From positions 1 through 47,681 of the forward strand of contig JBHGWS010000106.1 of NCBI GenBank assembly GCA_041936745.1: a DNA stretch of 47,681 nucleotides. The letters run 5' to 3'. Positions 33,210-41,121 of the stretch are shown piece after piece. How positions within the stretch are numbered: the first letter of the stretch is position 1; the number at the start of each line of letters is the position of its first letter. A program made the translations under genes and the position numbers. The notes under the pieces are model-generated. The model saw only the letters and a program-made list of their open reading frames with translations, did not search any database and was not told where the DNA came from. This stretch comes from Darwinibacter acetoxidans_A (GTDB lineage Bacteria > Bacillota > Limnochordia > Darwinibacteriales > Darwinibacteriaceae).

Positions 33210-34781
33210 GTGGAGATCTGCTTGGCACAGCTTAACCCCACAGTGGGAGATCTTTTAGGCAATGCGAAAAGGATAAAAGAAACGGTACGGAGCAACCCCG
33301 GGGCGGATCTTATCGTTTTTTCCGAACTGTTTTTAACCGGTTTTCCCCCCAAGGATCTGCTTCTGAGGCCCGGTTTTCTGGCAGAAAGCAAGGAAGTTTT
33401 CACGGACCTTTTAAAGTTTTCCCGCATGCATCCCCGGCCGGCCGTAATTTTTGGCCTCCCTTGGGAGGAGGGGGGGAAACTTTTTAATTCCGCCGTTGTT
33501 ATAAAAAACGGTAAGATCTTAGGCATCCAGCACAAGCGGCAGTTAAGCCGGCTTGTGCTTTTCGATGAACACAAATACTTTTCCCCCGGCACCGCTTTAA
33601 ACCCGCTTACCTTAAAAGATGGCACTGTTGCCGTTTTCATCGGCGAGGAACTTGGGCCGGCTGTGGAAAAAAATGGCGCGGCACTTTTAATTAACCTCAC
33701 CGCCGTGCCTTTTCAGGCGGGGCAGGTTAAACCGCGGCAGCAGAGATTGCAGGAAACCGCCGCTTATTTAAAAACTCCCATTCTCTGGGTCAATCAGGCG
33801 GGGGCTAACGATGAATTGATTTTTTACGGCCGCAGCTTGGCTGCGGACTCCGCCGGTAATTTAAAGGCACTTCTGCCCGATTTTCAAACTGCCGCTTTAT
33901 CTTTTACGTTCAACAGCGGGGGCAATGCTGCAGAGAGGGAAGAAAACGAAGTAGGGCAAATTTATCAGGCCCTCGTTTTAGGCCTGCGGGATTATGTGAG
34001 AAAAAGCGGTATGGCAAAGGTGATTATCGGGTTATCGGGGGGCCTTGATTCGGCTCTTTCCGCGGTAATCGCCGCCGCTGCTTTGGGTCCGGAAAATGTT
34101 TGGGGCATTACCATGCCCGGGCCCCATTCGCCAAGTCACAGCGCCGGGGATGCTGAGGCTCTCGCCCGCAATTTGGGCATCCGTTTTGATACAATCCCTA
34201 TCGGCCCGCTATACGATGCATATCTGCAAAGCCTTGCGGCGCAGTTTGCCGGCACGGCTTTCAATGTGGCGGAAGAAAATATCCAGGCGCGGGCCCGCGG
34301 CAGCCTGCTCATGGCTTTAGCCAACAAGTTCGGCGGCTTAGTTTTAACTAACAGCAACAAAAGTGAATTGGCCGTCGGCTACTGCACCCTTTACGGCGAT
34401 ATGAGCGGCGGCTTGGCACCTTTGGGCGATGTGTATAAAACTACGGTCTATAAATTAGCCCACTACATTAACAGGGCGAAAGAAATTATTCCCCGAAGCA
34501 CGATAGAAAAACCGCCGTCCGCGGAACTGCGGCCCAATCAGCGGGACGATGACAGTTTGCCGCCTTATGAAACGCTGGATGCGATTATAGCAGCTTATTT
34601 AGATCAAAACCTCTCTCGGGAGGAAATCATAGCTAAGGGGTTTTCCTCGGACTTAGTTGACTGGGCACTGGGTATTATAGATCGCAGTGACTTTAAGCGC
34701 AGGCAGGCCGCGACAATTTTAAGGGTGACAAGCCCCGTCTTCGGTTACGAGCGGCAGATGCCTTTAGCGGGGAAGAAATGA
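33210..34781 (+). CDS. nadE: NAD+ synthase with degenerate glutaminase domain
   Basis: 523 residues, the two-domain NadE layout; the second domain makes NAD from deamido-NAD, ATP and ammonia. The synthetase part is intact: P-loop IGLSGGLDSALSA (SGGLDS 276-281) and TNSNKSELAVGYCTLYGDMS. The N-terminal nitrilase-like glutaminase keeps Glu39 (VFSEL) and Lys109 (HKRQL), but the nucleophile motif ICED reads FIGEEL, with Gly145 in place of cysteine. The YGVF segment after the lysine is also altered. The protein should therefore use free ammonia. GTG start directly after AAGGAGGGG. Confidence 0.93.
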   Translation: MEICLAQLNPTVGDLLGNAKRIKETVRSNPGADLIVFSELFLTGFPPKDLLLRPGFLAESKEVFTDLLKFSRMHPRPAVIFGLPWEEGGKLFNSAVVIKNGKILGIQHKRQLSRLVLFDEHKYFSPGTALNPLTLKDGTVAVFIGEELGPAVEKNGAALLINLTAVPFQAGQVKPRQQRLQETAAYLKTPILWVNQAGANDELIFYGRSLAADSAGNLKALLPDFQTAALSFTFNSGGNAAEREENEVGQIYQALVLGLRDYVRKSGMAKVIIGLSGGLDSALSAVIAAAALGPENVWGITMPGPHSPSHSAGDAEALARNLGIRFDTIPIGPLYDAYLQSLAAQFAGTAFNVAEENIQARARGSLLMALANKFGGLVLTNSNKSELAVGYCTLYGDMSGGLAPLGDVYKTTVYKLAHYINRAKEIIPRSTIEKPPSAELRPNQRDDDSLPPYETLDAIIAAYLDQNLSREEIIAKGFSSDLVDWALGIIDRSDFKRRQAATILRVTSPVFGYERQMPLAGKK

Positions 34782-34803
34782 TTCGGGAAGGAATTCAAAA
34801 TCC

Positions 34804-35487
34804 ATGAATACAGTCCCTATTCTATACGAAGACAATCATTTATTGGTAGTGGTTAAACCGCCCAACCTGCTGGCGCAGGGCGATCGGACGGGCGATGACA
34901 ACTTACTTGACATTTTAAAGGATTACATTAAAGAGGCCTACAATAAGCCCGGTAATGTTTATCTGGGCTTGGTTCACCGTTTGGATCGGCCGGTAGGCGG
35001 CGTGATGGTTTTTGCTAAAACTTCGAAAGCGGCAGGCCGCATCTCCCGGCAGATTAGAGAAGATACCTTCCAAAAGGGCTACTTGGCTGCGGTTTGGGGC
35101 CAACCGCAGCCTCTCCGCGGGGATTTAATCCATTATTTAAAAAAAGAGCGGAGAGCCAATTTGGTGCGCGTGGTTGAAAAAAACCGGCGCGGTGCTAAAA
35201 AGGCCCGTTTAAGTTACGAGGTCGTGGATATGGCCGGCGAGTTAAGCTTAGTGCGGATTCAACTGCATACGGGCAGGCCCCACCAAATCAGAGTGCAGAT
35301 GGCGCAGGCGGGCCACCCCTTATTTGGCGATCAGCGCTATGGCAAAAGAATTATCCGCAGGCAGCAGATTGCTCTTTGGGCCGAAAGGATCGGCTTTCTG
35401 CATCCTACCACAAAAGAGTTTTTGGAATTTAAAGAACCGCCGCCCACTGTACAGCCGTGGAGCGGCTTTCGCCACTATCAAAGTTGA
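34804..35487 (+). CDS. RluA-family pseudouridine synthase
   Basis: 227 residues. Core motif GLVHRLDRPVGGVMVFAKTS with the catalytic Asp of HRLD; C-terminal LVRIQLHTGRPHQIRVQMAQ and GHPLFGDQRYG are signature segments. There is no S4 domain before the catalytic core, so it is a short RluA/RluC-like member that modifies rRNA or tRNA uridines; the exact site is not readable. ATG at 34804, 22 bases after nadE. The 3' end overlaps the convergent YfcE gene by ten bases. Confidence 0.92.
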   Translation: MNTVPILYEDNHLLVVVKPPNLLAQGDRTGDDNLLDILKDYIKEAYNKPGNVYLGLVHRLDRPVGGVMVFAKTSKAAGRISRQIREDTFQKGYLAAVWGQPQPLRGDLIHYLKKERRANLVRVVEKNRRGAKKARLSYEVVDMAGELSLVRIQLHTGRPHQIRVQMAQAGHPLFGDQRYGKRIIRRQQIALWAERIGFLHPTTKEFLEFKEPPPTVQPWSGFRHYQS

Positions 35488-35939
35488 TCTTTCAGCGTGA
35501 TTTTCTCCAAATTCAAGTCCTCACCGTCTATGGTTAAAACAGCCATGGTGATGGGTAAGGTGAAGCGGCGCGGGCCGGCGCTGCCCGGATTGATGTAAGT
35601 AACGCCGTCTTTTTTTGTGTGTAAGAAGCGATGGGAGTGGCCGAAGATTACCAGATCGGCTTTTTCCGCCCGGCCCAAATCTTCGATGTTGTGCACCACG
35701 GTGATGGCGAAACTGCCCATCTTTACCCTTTCGATAACTTTTAAGGAAGATGCCCAAGGGCCCCGATCCATATTCCCCCTCACAGCCGTGACGGGGGCAA
35801 TCTTTTCTAATTCCTCTAAAACCCCTTCATTATCAAAATCCCCCCCATGGATTATTGCTCCGCAGCCCTGCAGGATCTCCCGGGCTTCCTGGCGGATCAA
35901 GCCGTGTGTGTCGGAAATCAAGCCAACTTTTAGTCTCAT
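35478..35939 (-). CDS. YfcE/MJ0936-type metallophosphodiesterase
   Basis: 153 residues with the calcineurin-like metal set: SDTHGL at the start, GGDFDN, GNMDRG, a lone histidine in TVVHN, and GHSHRFLH, followed by YINPGSAGPRRF. Small proteins of this group hydrolyse phosphodiesters in vitro with Mn; the cell substrate is unknown. ATG after AGGAGG. Its promoter appears to be nested in the hairpin upstream. Confidence 0.9.
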   Translation of the reverse strand: MRLKVGLISDTHGLIRQEAREILQGCGAIIHGGDFDNEGVLEELEKIAPVTAVRGNMDRGPWASSLKVIERVKMGSFAITVVHNIEDLGRAEKADLVIFGHSHRFLHTKKDGVTYINPGSAGPRRFTLPITMAVLTIDGEDLNLEKITLKDQL

Positions 35940-35962
35940 AACTGCCTCCTTGTTGAATTTAA

Positions 35963-35998
35963 AAGCGCGGTAAGTCTATTATAGCCTTTACCGCGCTT
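35963..35998 (-). promoter_or_regulatory. Hairpin with nested promoter between cadA and the YfcE-type gene
   Basis: Perfect 11-base arms AAGCGCGGTAA / TTACCGCGCTT, 14-base loop. The loop holds TATAAT on the minus strand (35983-35978); TTCAAA (36006-36001) lies 17 bases upstream. The hairpin can end the cadA transcript while the -10 starts the next gene. Confidence 0.65.
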
Positions 35999-36019
35999 AA
36001 TTTGAACAAGCTGAGGCAT

Positions 36020-38122
36020 CTAGAGAGTTTTAATCGTCTTGGGCTTCAGCTTAGGGTTAATGCTGCGGACGGAGTTTAAAACCGCCAGGATCGTCACGCC
36101 CACATCCGCAAAGACCGCTTCCCAAAGTGTCGCCAAGCCGAAGGCGCCTAAACTTAAGACGATTAGCTTGACGGCGAAAGCCAAGCTGATATTCTGCCAG
36201 ACTATGCGGTTGGTGCGTCGAGCCGTTTTTAAGGCTTTTGCCACATCCAAAGGTTCATCGTTCATTAAGACAACATCAGCCGTTTCAATGGCGGCTTCTG
36301 AACCTAAAGCGCCCATGGCAATACCCACGTCGGCCCGGGCGATAGCCGGGGCGTCATTAACGCCATCGCCTACGAAGGCTACCTTACCCTTAGGCCTGCC
36401 GTTATCCATTATTCTTGCCAGTTCAGCCACTTTATCCTCCGGTAAAAGCTCGGCCCGGACATCGAAGATGCCCAGTTCGTCTCCAACTGCTTTGGCTGCC
36501 CGATAGGCATCGCCTGTGAGCATCACAATGTTTTTGATGCCGTGTTCTTTTAATTCTGCAATGGCCTGCTTGGCGCCTTTTTTAGGCCTGTCTACAAGAG
36601 AAATCGTTCCGGCAAACTGCCCCTCGGCTGCGACATAGACCTGGGGGTTTTCCGCAGTTTCTTCAATTGAAATTCCTTCCTTTGCCAACAAGCGCTTACT
36701 GCCGACTAAAATTTCTCTGCCGCGCCACTGCGCCCGCACACCGAGGCCTGATAATTCTTCAAAAGATTCTATTTCCACCGGGTCTATCTCTTGAGGGTAG
36801 GCCTCGGTTATGGAGCGGGCGATGGGGTGGGAAGAAACGCTTTCCGCAAAAGCGGCCATTTCTAAAACTTCATCCTCTTGGAAACCACCTGCAGCAGTTA
36901 CCTTCTCTACACTGAATTTCCCGGAGGTGAGAGTTCCCGTTTTATCAAAGACAACCGTATCAACTTCCTGCAGTGCCTGTAGGAAGTTACTGCCTTTTAC
37001 TAAAATACCCTGCCGGGAAGCACCGCCGATCCCGCCGAAAAACCCCAAGGGGATGGAGACAACCAGGGCGCAGGGGCAGGAAATCACCAGGAAAATCAAA
37101 GCCCGGTAAAACCAATCGTTGAAAGCCGCACCGCTGATAAAAAGTGGGGGAATGGCTGCAATTAAGACGGCGATCCCCACTACAACGGGCGTGTAGTAGC
37201 GGGCAAAAGATGTAATGAAATCCTCTGTGGGCGCTTTGTTCACTGCCGCGTTTTCCACCAGATCCAAGATCCTGGCCACAGTTGAATCAGCAGCCACTTT
37301 CCTTGCTTTAATAGTTAAAAGTCCGCTTAAATTAATTGCCCCCGCCAAAACATCTTCCCCTTCCGCAACCGTGCGGGGCATACTTTCACCTGTGAGGGCG
37401 GAAGTATCCAGAGCGGAAAAGCCGGCAAGAATTGTGCCGTCAACGGGAATGCGCTCACCCGGCCGCACCAGCAGGATATCATCGATTCGCACCTTTTCGA
37501 CGGGAATGTCCTCCAGAGCATCCCCTACTTTCCTGTGGGCAATTTCCGGCCTGATGGCGATTAAGGCAGCAATTGATCTGCGGGAACGATCCACCGCGAT
37601 ACTCTGCAGAAACTCTCCGGTACGGTAAAAGAGCATTACCGAGGCGGCTTCGGGAAACTCGCCGATGGCCAAGGCCCCTATTGTGGCTACGGACATGAGG
37701 AAGTGCTCATCAAAAATCTGCCCCTGCCTGATATTTTTCACGGCCTGCAGGATTACTTCCGCTCCGGCAAGAAAATAAGCGAGGCTGAAAAGGCCGTTTT
37801 TAAAGGAACCGGCGGGAAAGAAAAGTGCTGTAAAAAAACTCAGAAGGCCTAACATAAAAAGGATGTTCCTGGCCGTGACAAGCTCCGGCTTTGCCGTGTC
37901 TTTTCTGTCAGTCACAATTACATGCGGTTCAATGGAGCTTACTATCTCCTGCAGGGCAAATTTAATTTCACTGCTGTTGTCTTTTTCCGCATCGATCACA
38001 ATCCTGCCGGCGGAAAAGTCCACGACCGCGCTTTCAACATCCGCCAATTTGGCAGCGGCCGTTTCTATTTTCGCCGCGCAGCTGGCACAATCTAAACCCT
38101 GTAAATGGAAAACATGGCGCAT
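36020..38122 (-). CDS. cadA: Zn/Cd/Pb-exporting P-type ATPase (CadA/ZntA type)
   Basis: 700 residues from ATG at 38122 (AAGGAG seven bases upstream). An N-terminal heavy-metal-associated domain has GLDCASCAAKIE (CxxC). The transmembrane metal motif CPCALV, phosphorylation site DKTGTLT, SHPIA motif and GDGVNDAPAIA hinge are all present. The C-terminal FADVGVTILAVLNSVRSI keeps the Asp that marks the zinc/cadmium subgroup rather than the copper one. It pumps divalent soft metals out using ATP. It is co-transcribed with the CadC-like sensor located 20 bases upstream. Confidence 0.94.
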   Translation of the reverse strand: MRHVFHLQGLDCASCAAKIETAAAKLADVESAVVDFSAGRIVIDAEKDNSSEIKFALQEIVSSIEPHVIVTDRKDTAKPELVTARNILFMLGLLSFFTALFFPAGSFKNGLFSLAYFLAGAEVILQAVKNIRQGQIFDEHFLMSVATIGALAIGEFPEAASVMLFYRTGEFLQSIAVDRSRRSIAALIAIRPEIAHRKVGDALEDIPVEKVRIDDILLVRPGERIPVDGTILAGFSALDTSALTGESMPRTVAEGEDVLAGAINLSGLLTIKARKVAADSTVARILDLVENAAVNKAPTEDFITSFARYYTPVVVGIAVLIAAIPPLFISGAAFNDWFYRALIFLVISCPCALVVSIPLGFFGGIGGASRQGILVKGSNFLQALQEVDTVVFDKTGTLTSGKFSVEKVTAAGGFQEDEVLEMAAFAESVSSHPIARSITEAYPQEIDPVEIESFEELSGLGVRAQWRGREILVGSKRLLAKEGISIEETAENPQVYVAAEGQFAGTISLVDRPKKGAKQAIAELKEHGIKNIVMLTGDAYRAAKAVGDELGIFDVRAELLPEDKVAELARIMDNGRPKGKVAFVGDGVNDAPAIARADVGIAMGALGSEAAIETADVVLMNDEPLDVAKALKTARRTNRIVWQNISLAFAVKLIVLSLGAFGLATLWEAVFADVGVTILAVLNSVRSINPKLKPKTIKTL

Positions 38123-38141
38123 ATCGTCACTCCTTAAATCT

Positions 38142-38504
38142 TCAACTGTGTTTGATGTGTTTGTAACCTTGCTCAACAATTGCCTGGACGTGTTCATCAT
38201 CCAGGGAATAATAGACAACCCGCCCTTCTTTTCGGAATTTAACTAACTTAGCCTGTTTAAGCACTCTTAATTGGTGAGAAATGGCAGATTGGCTCATCCC
38301 CAGTAAATAAGCTATATCGCAGACGCACATTTCCGCTTGGAAGAGGGCGTATAAAATTTTCATCCTGGTTGTATCGCCGAACACTTTAAAAAAATCCGCC
38401 AGGTTAACTAAGTCCTCTTCGCCGGGCATAGCCGCCTGCACTTTGGCCACAACGTCCGCGTGGATTGCTGTAACCTCGCAGCGGGGCCCCAGTTTACTGC
38501 CCAC
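38142..38504 (-). CDS. ArsR/SmtB-family metal sensor, CadC-like
   Basis: 120 residues, GTG start after AAGGAGATGGAG. Winged-helix DNA-binding core EMCVCDIAYLLGMSQSAISH with QLRVLKQAKLV. Two sites known in this family are visible: Cys9 with Cys60 and Cys62 (the alpha3N-type soft-metal site), and Asp103, His105, His116, His119 (the alpha5 zinc site, D-x-H-x10-H-x2-H). Having both matches CadC, which represses its own operon and lets go when Cd, Pb or Zn binds. The operator and promoter lie directly upstream. Confidence 0.93.
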   Translation of the reverse strand: MGSKLGPRCEVTAIHADVVAKVQAAMPGEEDLVNLADFFKVFGDTTRMKILYALFQAEMCVCDIAYLLGMSQSAISHQLRVLKQAKLVKFRKEGRVVYYSLDDEHVQAIVEQGYKHIKHS

Positions 38505-38521
38505 AGCTCCATCTCCTTAAT

Positions 38522-38546
38522 ATATGAATATGTGTTCATATGTTCA
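38522..38546 (-). promoter_or_regulatory. ArsR/SmtB-type operator
   Basis: ATATGAA (38522-38528) and TTCATAT (38535-38541), perfect 7-base arms six apart, giving the family core TGAA-N6-TTCA. A further TTCA at 38543-38546 may extend the site. It covers the start of the predicted transcript. Confidence 0.75.
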
Positions 38547-38551
38547 TATAT

Positions 38552-38580
38552 AGTATAAGGCTTTTCTTGGAATAGATCAA
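38552..38580 (-). promoter_or_regulatory. Sigma-A promoter of the cadC-cadA operon
   Basis: Minus strand TTGATC (38580-38575), 17 bases, TATACT (38557-38552). The transcript should start inside the operator, so a bound repressor would block it. Confidence 0.8.
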
Positions 38581-38584
38581 GAAA

Positions 38585-38622
38585 AACCCCTGATCTTTCA
38601 ACTCAGATCAGGGGTTGTTTTT
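38585..38622. terminator. Strong bidirectional hairpin between cadC promoter and the LPP20-like gene
   Basis: Perfect 12-base-pair stem AACCCCTGATCT / AGATCAGGGGTT, 8-base loop, T-tract on both strands (GTTTTT on +, TTTTTC on -). It ends the minus-strand gene at 38631 and insulates the cad promoter next to it. Confidence 0.9.
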
Positions 38623-38630
38623 GTGTGCTT

Positions 38631-39398
38631 TTAATCGACTAAAAAGATCACGGAATAGTGAGCGAGAAAATCATAAGTATTGAGAGCGTCCAAAATCGCG
38701 GCTGCATCGTCATTGCTGATAATCACACTGTTTTCGGTTGAACCGGTGACGTCTAAAGCCCGCACCACCAAAGGGGATACCTTGACGGATTTTTCCCCCG
38801 GTTGAATCCTGCGCAAAAGCTCCGGGCTCAATTCCTGCCCGTAACTGGCAATGCCGTATTCCTGCAGGAACTCAAAGGCAGCGGTGACACCTGCGTAGAT
38901 CAATTGCCCCTCTTGGGAATAAACGCGGGGGCTCATGCCCCGTTTTAAATCCAGGCCCCTGGCATCGACAATCAGGCCCGTGTAAACAAGCCCCTGCTCG
39001 ATCAGAGCCTCAGCGGCCCGGTCCGCCTCTATTCGGCGGATATTAAACTCGTCCCATTCCATTAATACACCTGCCGGTGCACTGAAGACAACTGTAGCCT
39101 TTTCCGCCCCTAAAGGCGCCGTCACAACAGTTGAGATATGCTGCCATTGGTGAGGGCCTTTCAGGCTGCGGCTCAATTGGGTGGAGCGCAGGTATTCCCC
39201 GTGTTCACCGTGGATATAAACAGAAGCTAAGGTAGGTGCATCCTCCAGATCGGTTTTTATCCGGACACTGATTTCATAGCGGGCTCCCGCTTCCAATAAG
39301 AAAGTCCTGCGAAACTCAGCTCCCCTTACCACTGGGTTGATTACGGCTATCAGCATTAAGGCCACAAGAAAGACAAGTGTTTGCTGTCGGAATTTCAT
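38631..39398 (-). CDS. Secreted two-domain protein with LPP20-like C-terminus
   Basis: 255 residues, signal peptide to about residue 27 (LVFLVALMLIAVINPVVRGA). Residues 28-128 look like a jelly-roll sugar-binding type module (YEISVRIKTDLED, HQWQHISTVVTAP, GAEKATVVFSAPAGVLMEWD). Residues 130-255 contain YTGLIVDARGLDLKRGMSPR and PLVVRALDVTG, a pattern I associate with LPP20/FlgT-type envelope proteins of diderm bacteria. ATG follows GGGGAGGATGATAAA. The domain calls are by resemblance; function unknown. Confidence 0.65.
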   Translation of the reverse strand: MKFRQQTLVFLVALMLIAVINPVVRGAEFRRTFLLEAGARYEISVRIKTDLEDAPTLASVYIHGEHGEYLRSTQLSRSLKGPHQWQHISTVVTAPLGAEKATVVFSAPAGVLMEWDEFNIRRIEADRAAEALIEQGLVYTGLIVDARGLDLKRGMSPRVYSQEGQLIYAGVTAAFEFLQEYGIASYGQELSPELLRRIQPGEKSVKVSPLVVRALDVTGSTENSVIISNDDAAAILDALNTYDFLAHYSVIFLVD

Positions 39399-39504
39399 TT
39401 TATCATCCTCCCCGTCAACTCATCAAATATTTCGTGCCCTGCTTGCAGAACCTGACCGGAAAAACGCTTTCCGGCAAAAAAGAAAACGATCTTAAGTTAT
39501 GTAG

Positions 39505-39526
39505 AAAAAGGGGAGACCCCCTTTTT
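39505..39526 (-). terminator. Terminator of the LysM gene
   Basis: AAAAAGGGG / CCCCTTTTT (9 base pairs, 4-base loop) directly after the LysM stop, with a T-run in the gene's direction. Confidence 0.8.
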
Positions 39527-39529
39527 CGC

Positions 39530-40051
39530 CTAGCCAACGATGAGTGTTTGGCCGGCTTCGATGACATCAATATCGGTGAGGTTATTCCACTCCGCCAATT
39601 GGCCCAGAGTAACTTGATACTGGGCGGCCAATTTGTACAAAGTGTCCCCGATTTCCACCGTATGCCTGACTTCCTTTTCATACAAATGGATGGGTATTTT
39701 AATCATTTCACCTACAACAACTTTGTTGTTACTGATCCCGTTAACTGCAAGCAAAGCATCAAGGGGCACCCGATACTGCGCTGCCAGGGCGTGAACGTTA
39801 TCGCCCGGTTGAATAATGTGATAGCTGTAAAGAGGTTCCTTGGGCAGATTTAGTTTGGCGCCGATTTTGAGGTTGTCCGGTGTAATACCGGGGTTTAGGT
39901 CTAAAAGTTCTAGCACGGTAGTGTCGTAGAGCCTGGCGATTTTTCGCAGGGTATCGCCTTGTTGAATCTTATGGCTTGTCTGTGCACCGGCAGCAACGCT
40001 CACAGCCAGCAGCAGGCTGATAAATACTGCAGTAATAATACCTTTTTTCAT
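39530..40051 (-). CDS. Secreted protein with three LysM domains
   Basis: 173 residues from ATG at 40051 (AGGAGGTGG upstream). Signal peptide KKGIITAVFISLLLAVSVAA. Three LysM units in a row: HKIQQGDTLRKIARLYDTTV (about 28-70), YHIIQPGDNVHALAAQYRVP (about 76-120) and HTVEIGDTLYKLAAQYQVTL (about 128-173). No catalytic domain follows, so it is only a glycan-binding protein, presumably holding to peptidoglycan in the envelope. Own terminator downstream. Confidence 0.92.
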   Translation of the reverse strand: MKKGIITAVFISLLLAVSVAAGAQTSHKIQQGDTLRKIARLYDTTVLELLDLNPGITPDNLKIGAKLNLPKEPLYSYHIIQPGDNVHALAAQYRVPLDALLAVNGISNNKVVVGEMIKIPIHLYEKEVRHTVEIGDTLYKLAAQYQVTLGQLAEWNNLTDIDVIEAGQTLIVG

Positions 40052-40120
40052 TCTCAGTCCACCTCCTGCCCTATTATGATCTGAGCGGGGCAGAAAAGGC
40101 AAAGGTATGTTCTTGCTTAT

Positions 40121-41101
40121 CTAGTAAGAAATGCCACTGCGGCGTAAAGTCCACTCCAGTATGGCGGACGTGACTTTCACCTCGAAAAAAACTTCCATAA
40201 ACAGCTTGTAGGTTTCACCCAAATCCGCGGCGTAAAAGTTCGGGTAAGCGATGGAAAGGAGCCATTCCAGCCCCAAAAGGCCGAAGATTGAAGTGGGGTC
40301 AAGCCATTCCGTGGGGAAACTGGGAATTTGGTAAATTCGCTTGTAGCCCGCCTTTTCCAGTTCCGAATAAGGATCTTGGACGCTGTGGGGCATGACTAAA
40401 ACAAAATCGGGCAGAGCACCTTCGCCCCTTGGTTCCACCTCAACCATTCCCGCCAGTTCCAAAAGGCTGTCGAAGTAGCCGAAAGGGTAGGGTGAAATAA
40501 TGTGGATTGGGATTTCGCCAAAGCCTTCCGTAACAGTCAAAAAATCTTGCGCCCGGGCCAGATGATTTTCCACAAAAGCGGCTAAGGCGCTGCCCCGTGC
40601 CTCTTTGCCCAAAATTTCCCCCATAAACCGCAGGGCAGCGGGGAGGGCAGGCAGGCTGTTATCGATTAAAACAGTTGGTATGCCCAACGTTTCTTGAATT
40701 TCAGCCGCCAACAGCATATTGAAGGAGTCAACGGGGGCGTAGTGGACTATCAAATCGGGCTGTTGTTCCAACACCAAATCCGTGCGGATCGTTTTAAATT
40801 CGTGATCCCAGGAGCCCAAGGTGGGTAAGCAGTGGAAGCGCGGCTTGACGGCAAATTCTAAATAGGGGTTTAAGCCCCTATTCCAGCCGATGATCGCCTC
40901 AGGCTGCAGAGAGTAAACTAAAAATAAGCCTGATTCTGTCGTCGCATAGATTTTTTCCACGTGAGAGGGCAGTGTTATTTCCCGCCCGGAGTGATCGACC
41001 AGCGGTGCCCAGCCTACTTTTTGATCCTGGGTGGGCCGGGCAAAAAGGAGAAGTATTACTATGATCAGTATACCCTCTCTTATTTTGTAACCCCCGAACA
41101 T
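40121..41101 (-). CDS. Periplasmic iron-siderophore/cobalamin-type binding protein, orphan
   Basis: 326 residues, an N-terminal hydrophobic signal (GILIIVILLLFARP) without a lipobox cysteine. The fold matches class III binding proteins (FhuD/BtuF): VDHSGREITLPSHVEKIYAT, then RTDLVLEQQPDLIVHYAP, then GIPTVLIDNSLPAL. These bind iron chelates, heme or cobalamin-type ligands for an ABC importer. No permease or ATPase lies nearby; the gene is 20 bases downstream of lipoate ligase on the same strand, with GGAGG before ATG. Confidence 0.8.
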   Translation of the reverse strand: MFGGYKIREGILIIVILLLFARPTQDQKVGWAPLVDHSGREITLPSHVEKIYATTESGLFLVYSLQPEAIIGWNRGLNPYLEFAVKPRFHCLPTLGSWDHEFKTIRTDLVLEQQPDLIVHYAPVDSFNMLLAAEIQETLGIPTVLIDNSLPALPAALRFMGEILGKEARGSALAAFVENHLARAQDFLTVTEGFGEIPIHIISPYPFGYFDSLLELAGMVEVEPRGEGALPDFVLVMPHSVQDPYSELEKAGYKRIYQIPSFPTEWLDPTSIFGLLGLEWLLSIAYPNFYAADLGETYKLFMEVFFEVKVTSAILEWTLRRSGISY

Positions 41102-41121
41102 GGTTTTTCCTCCCGGAAATC

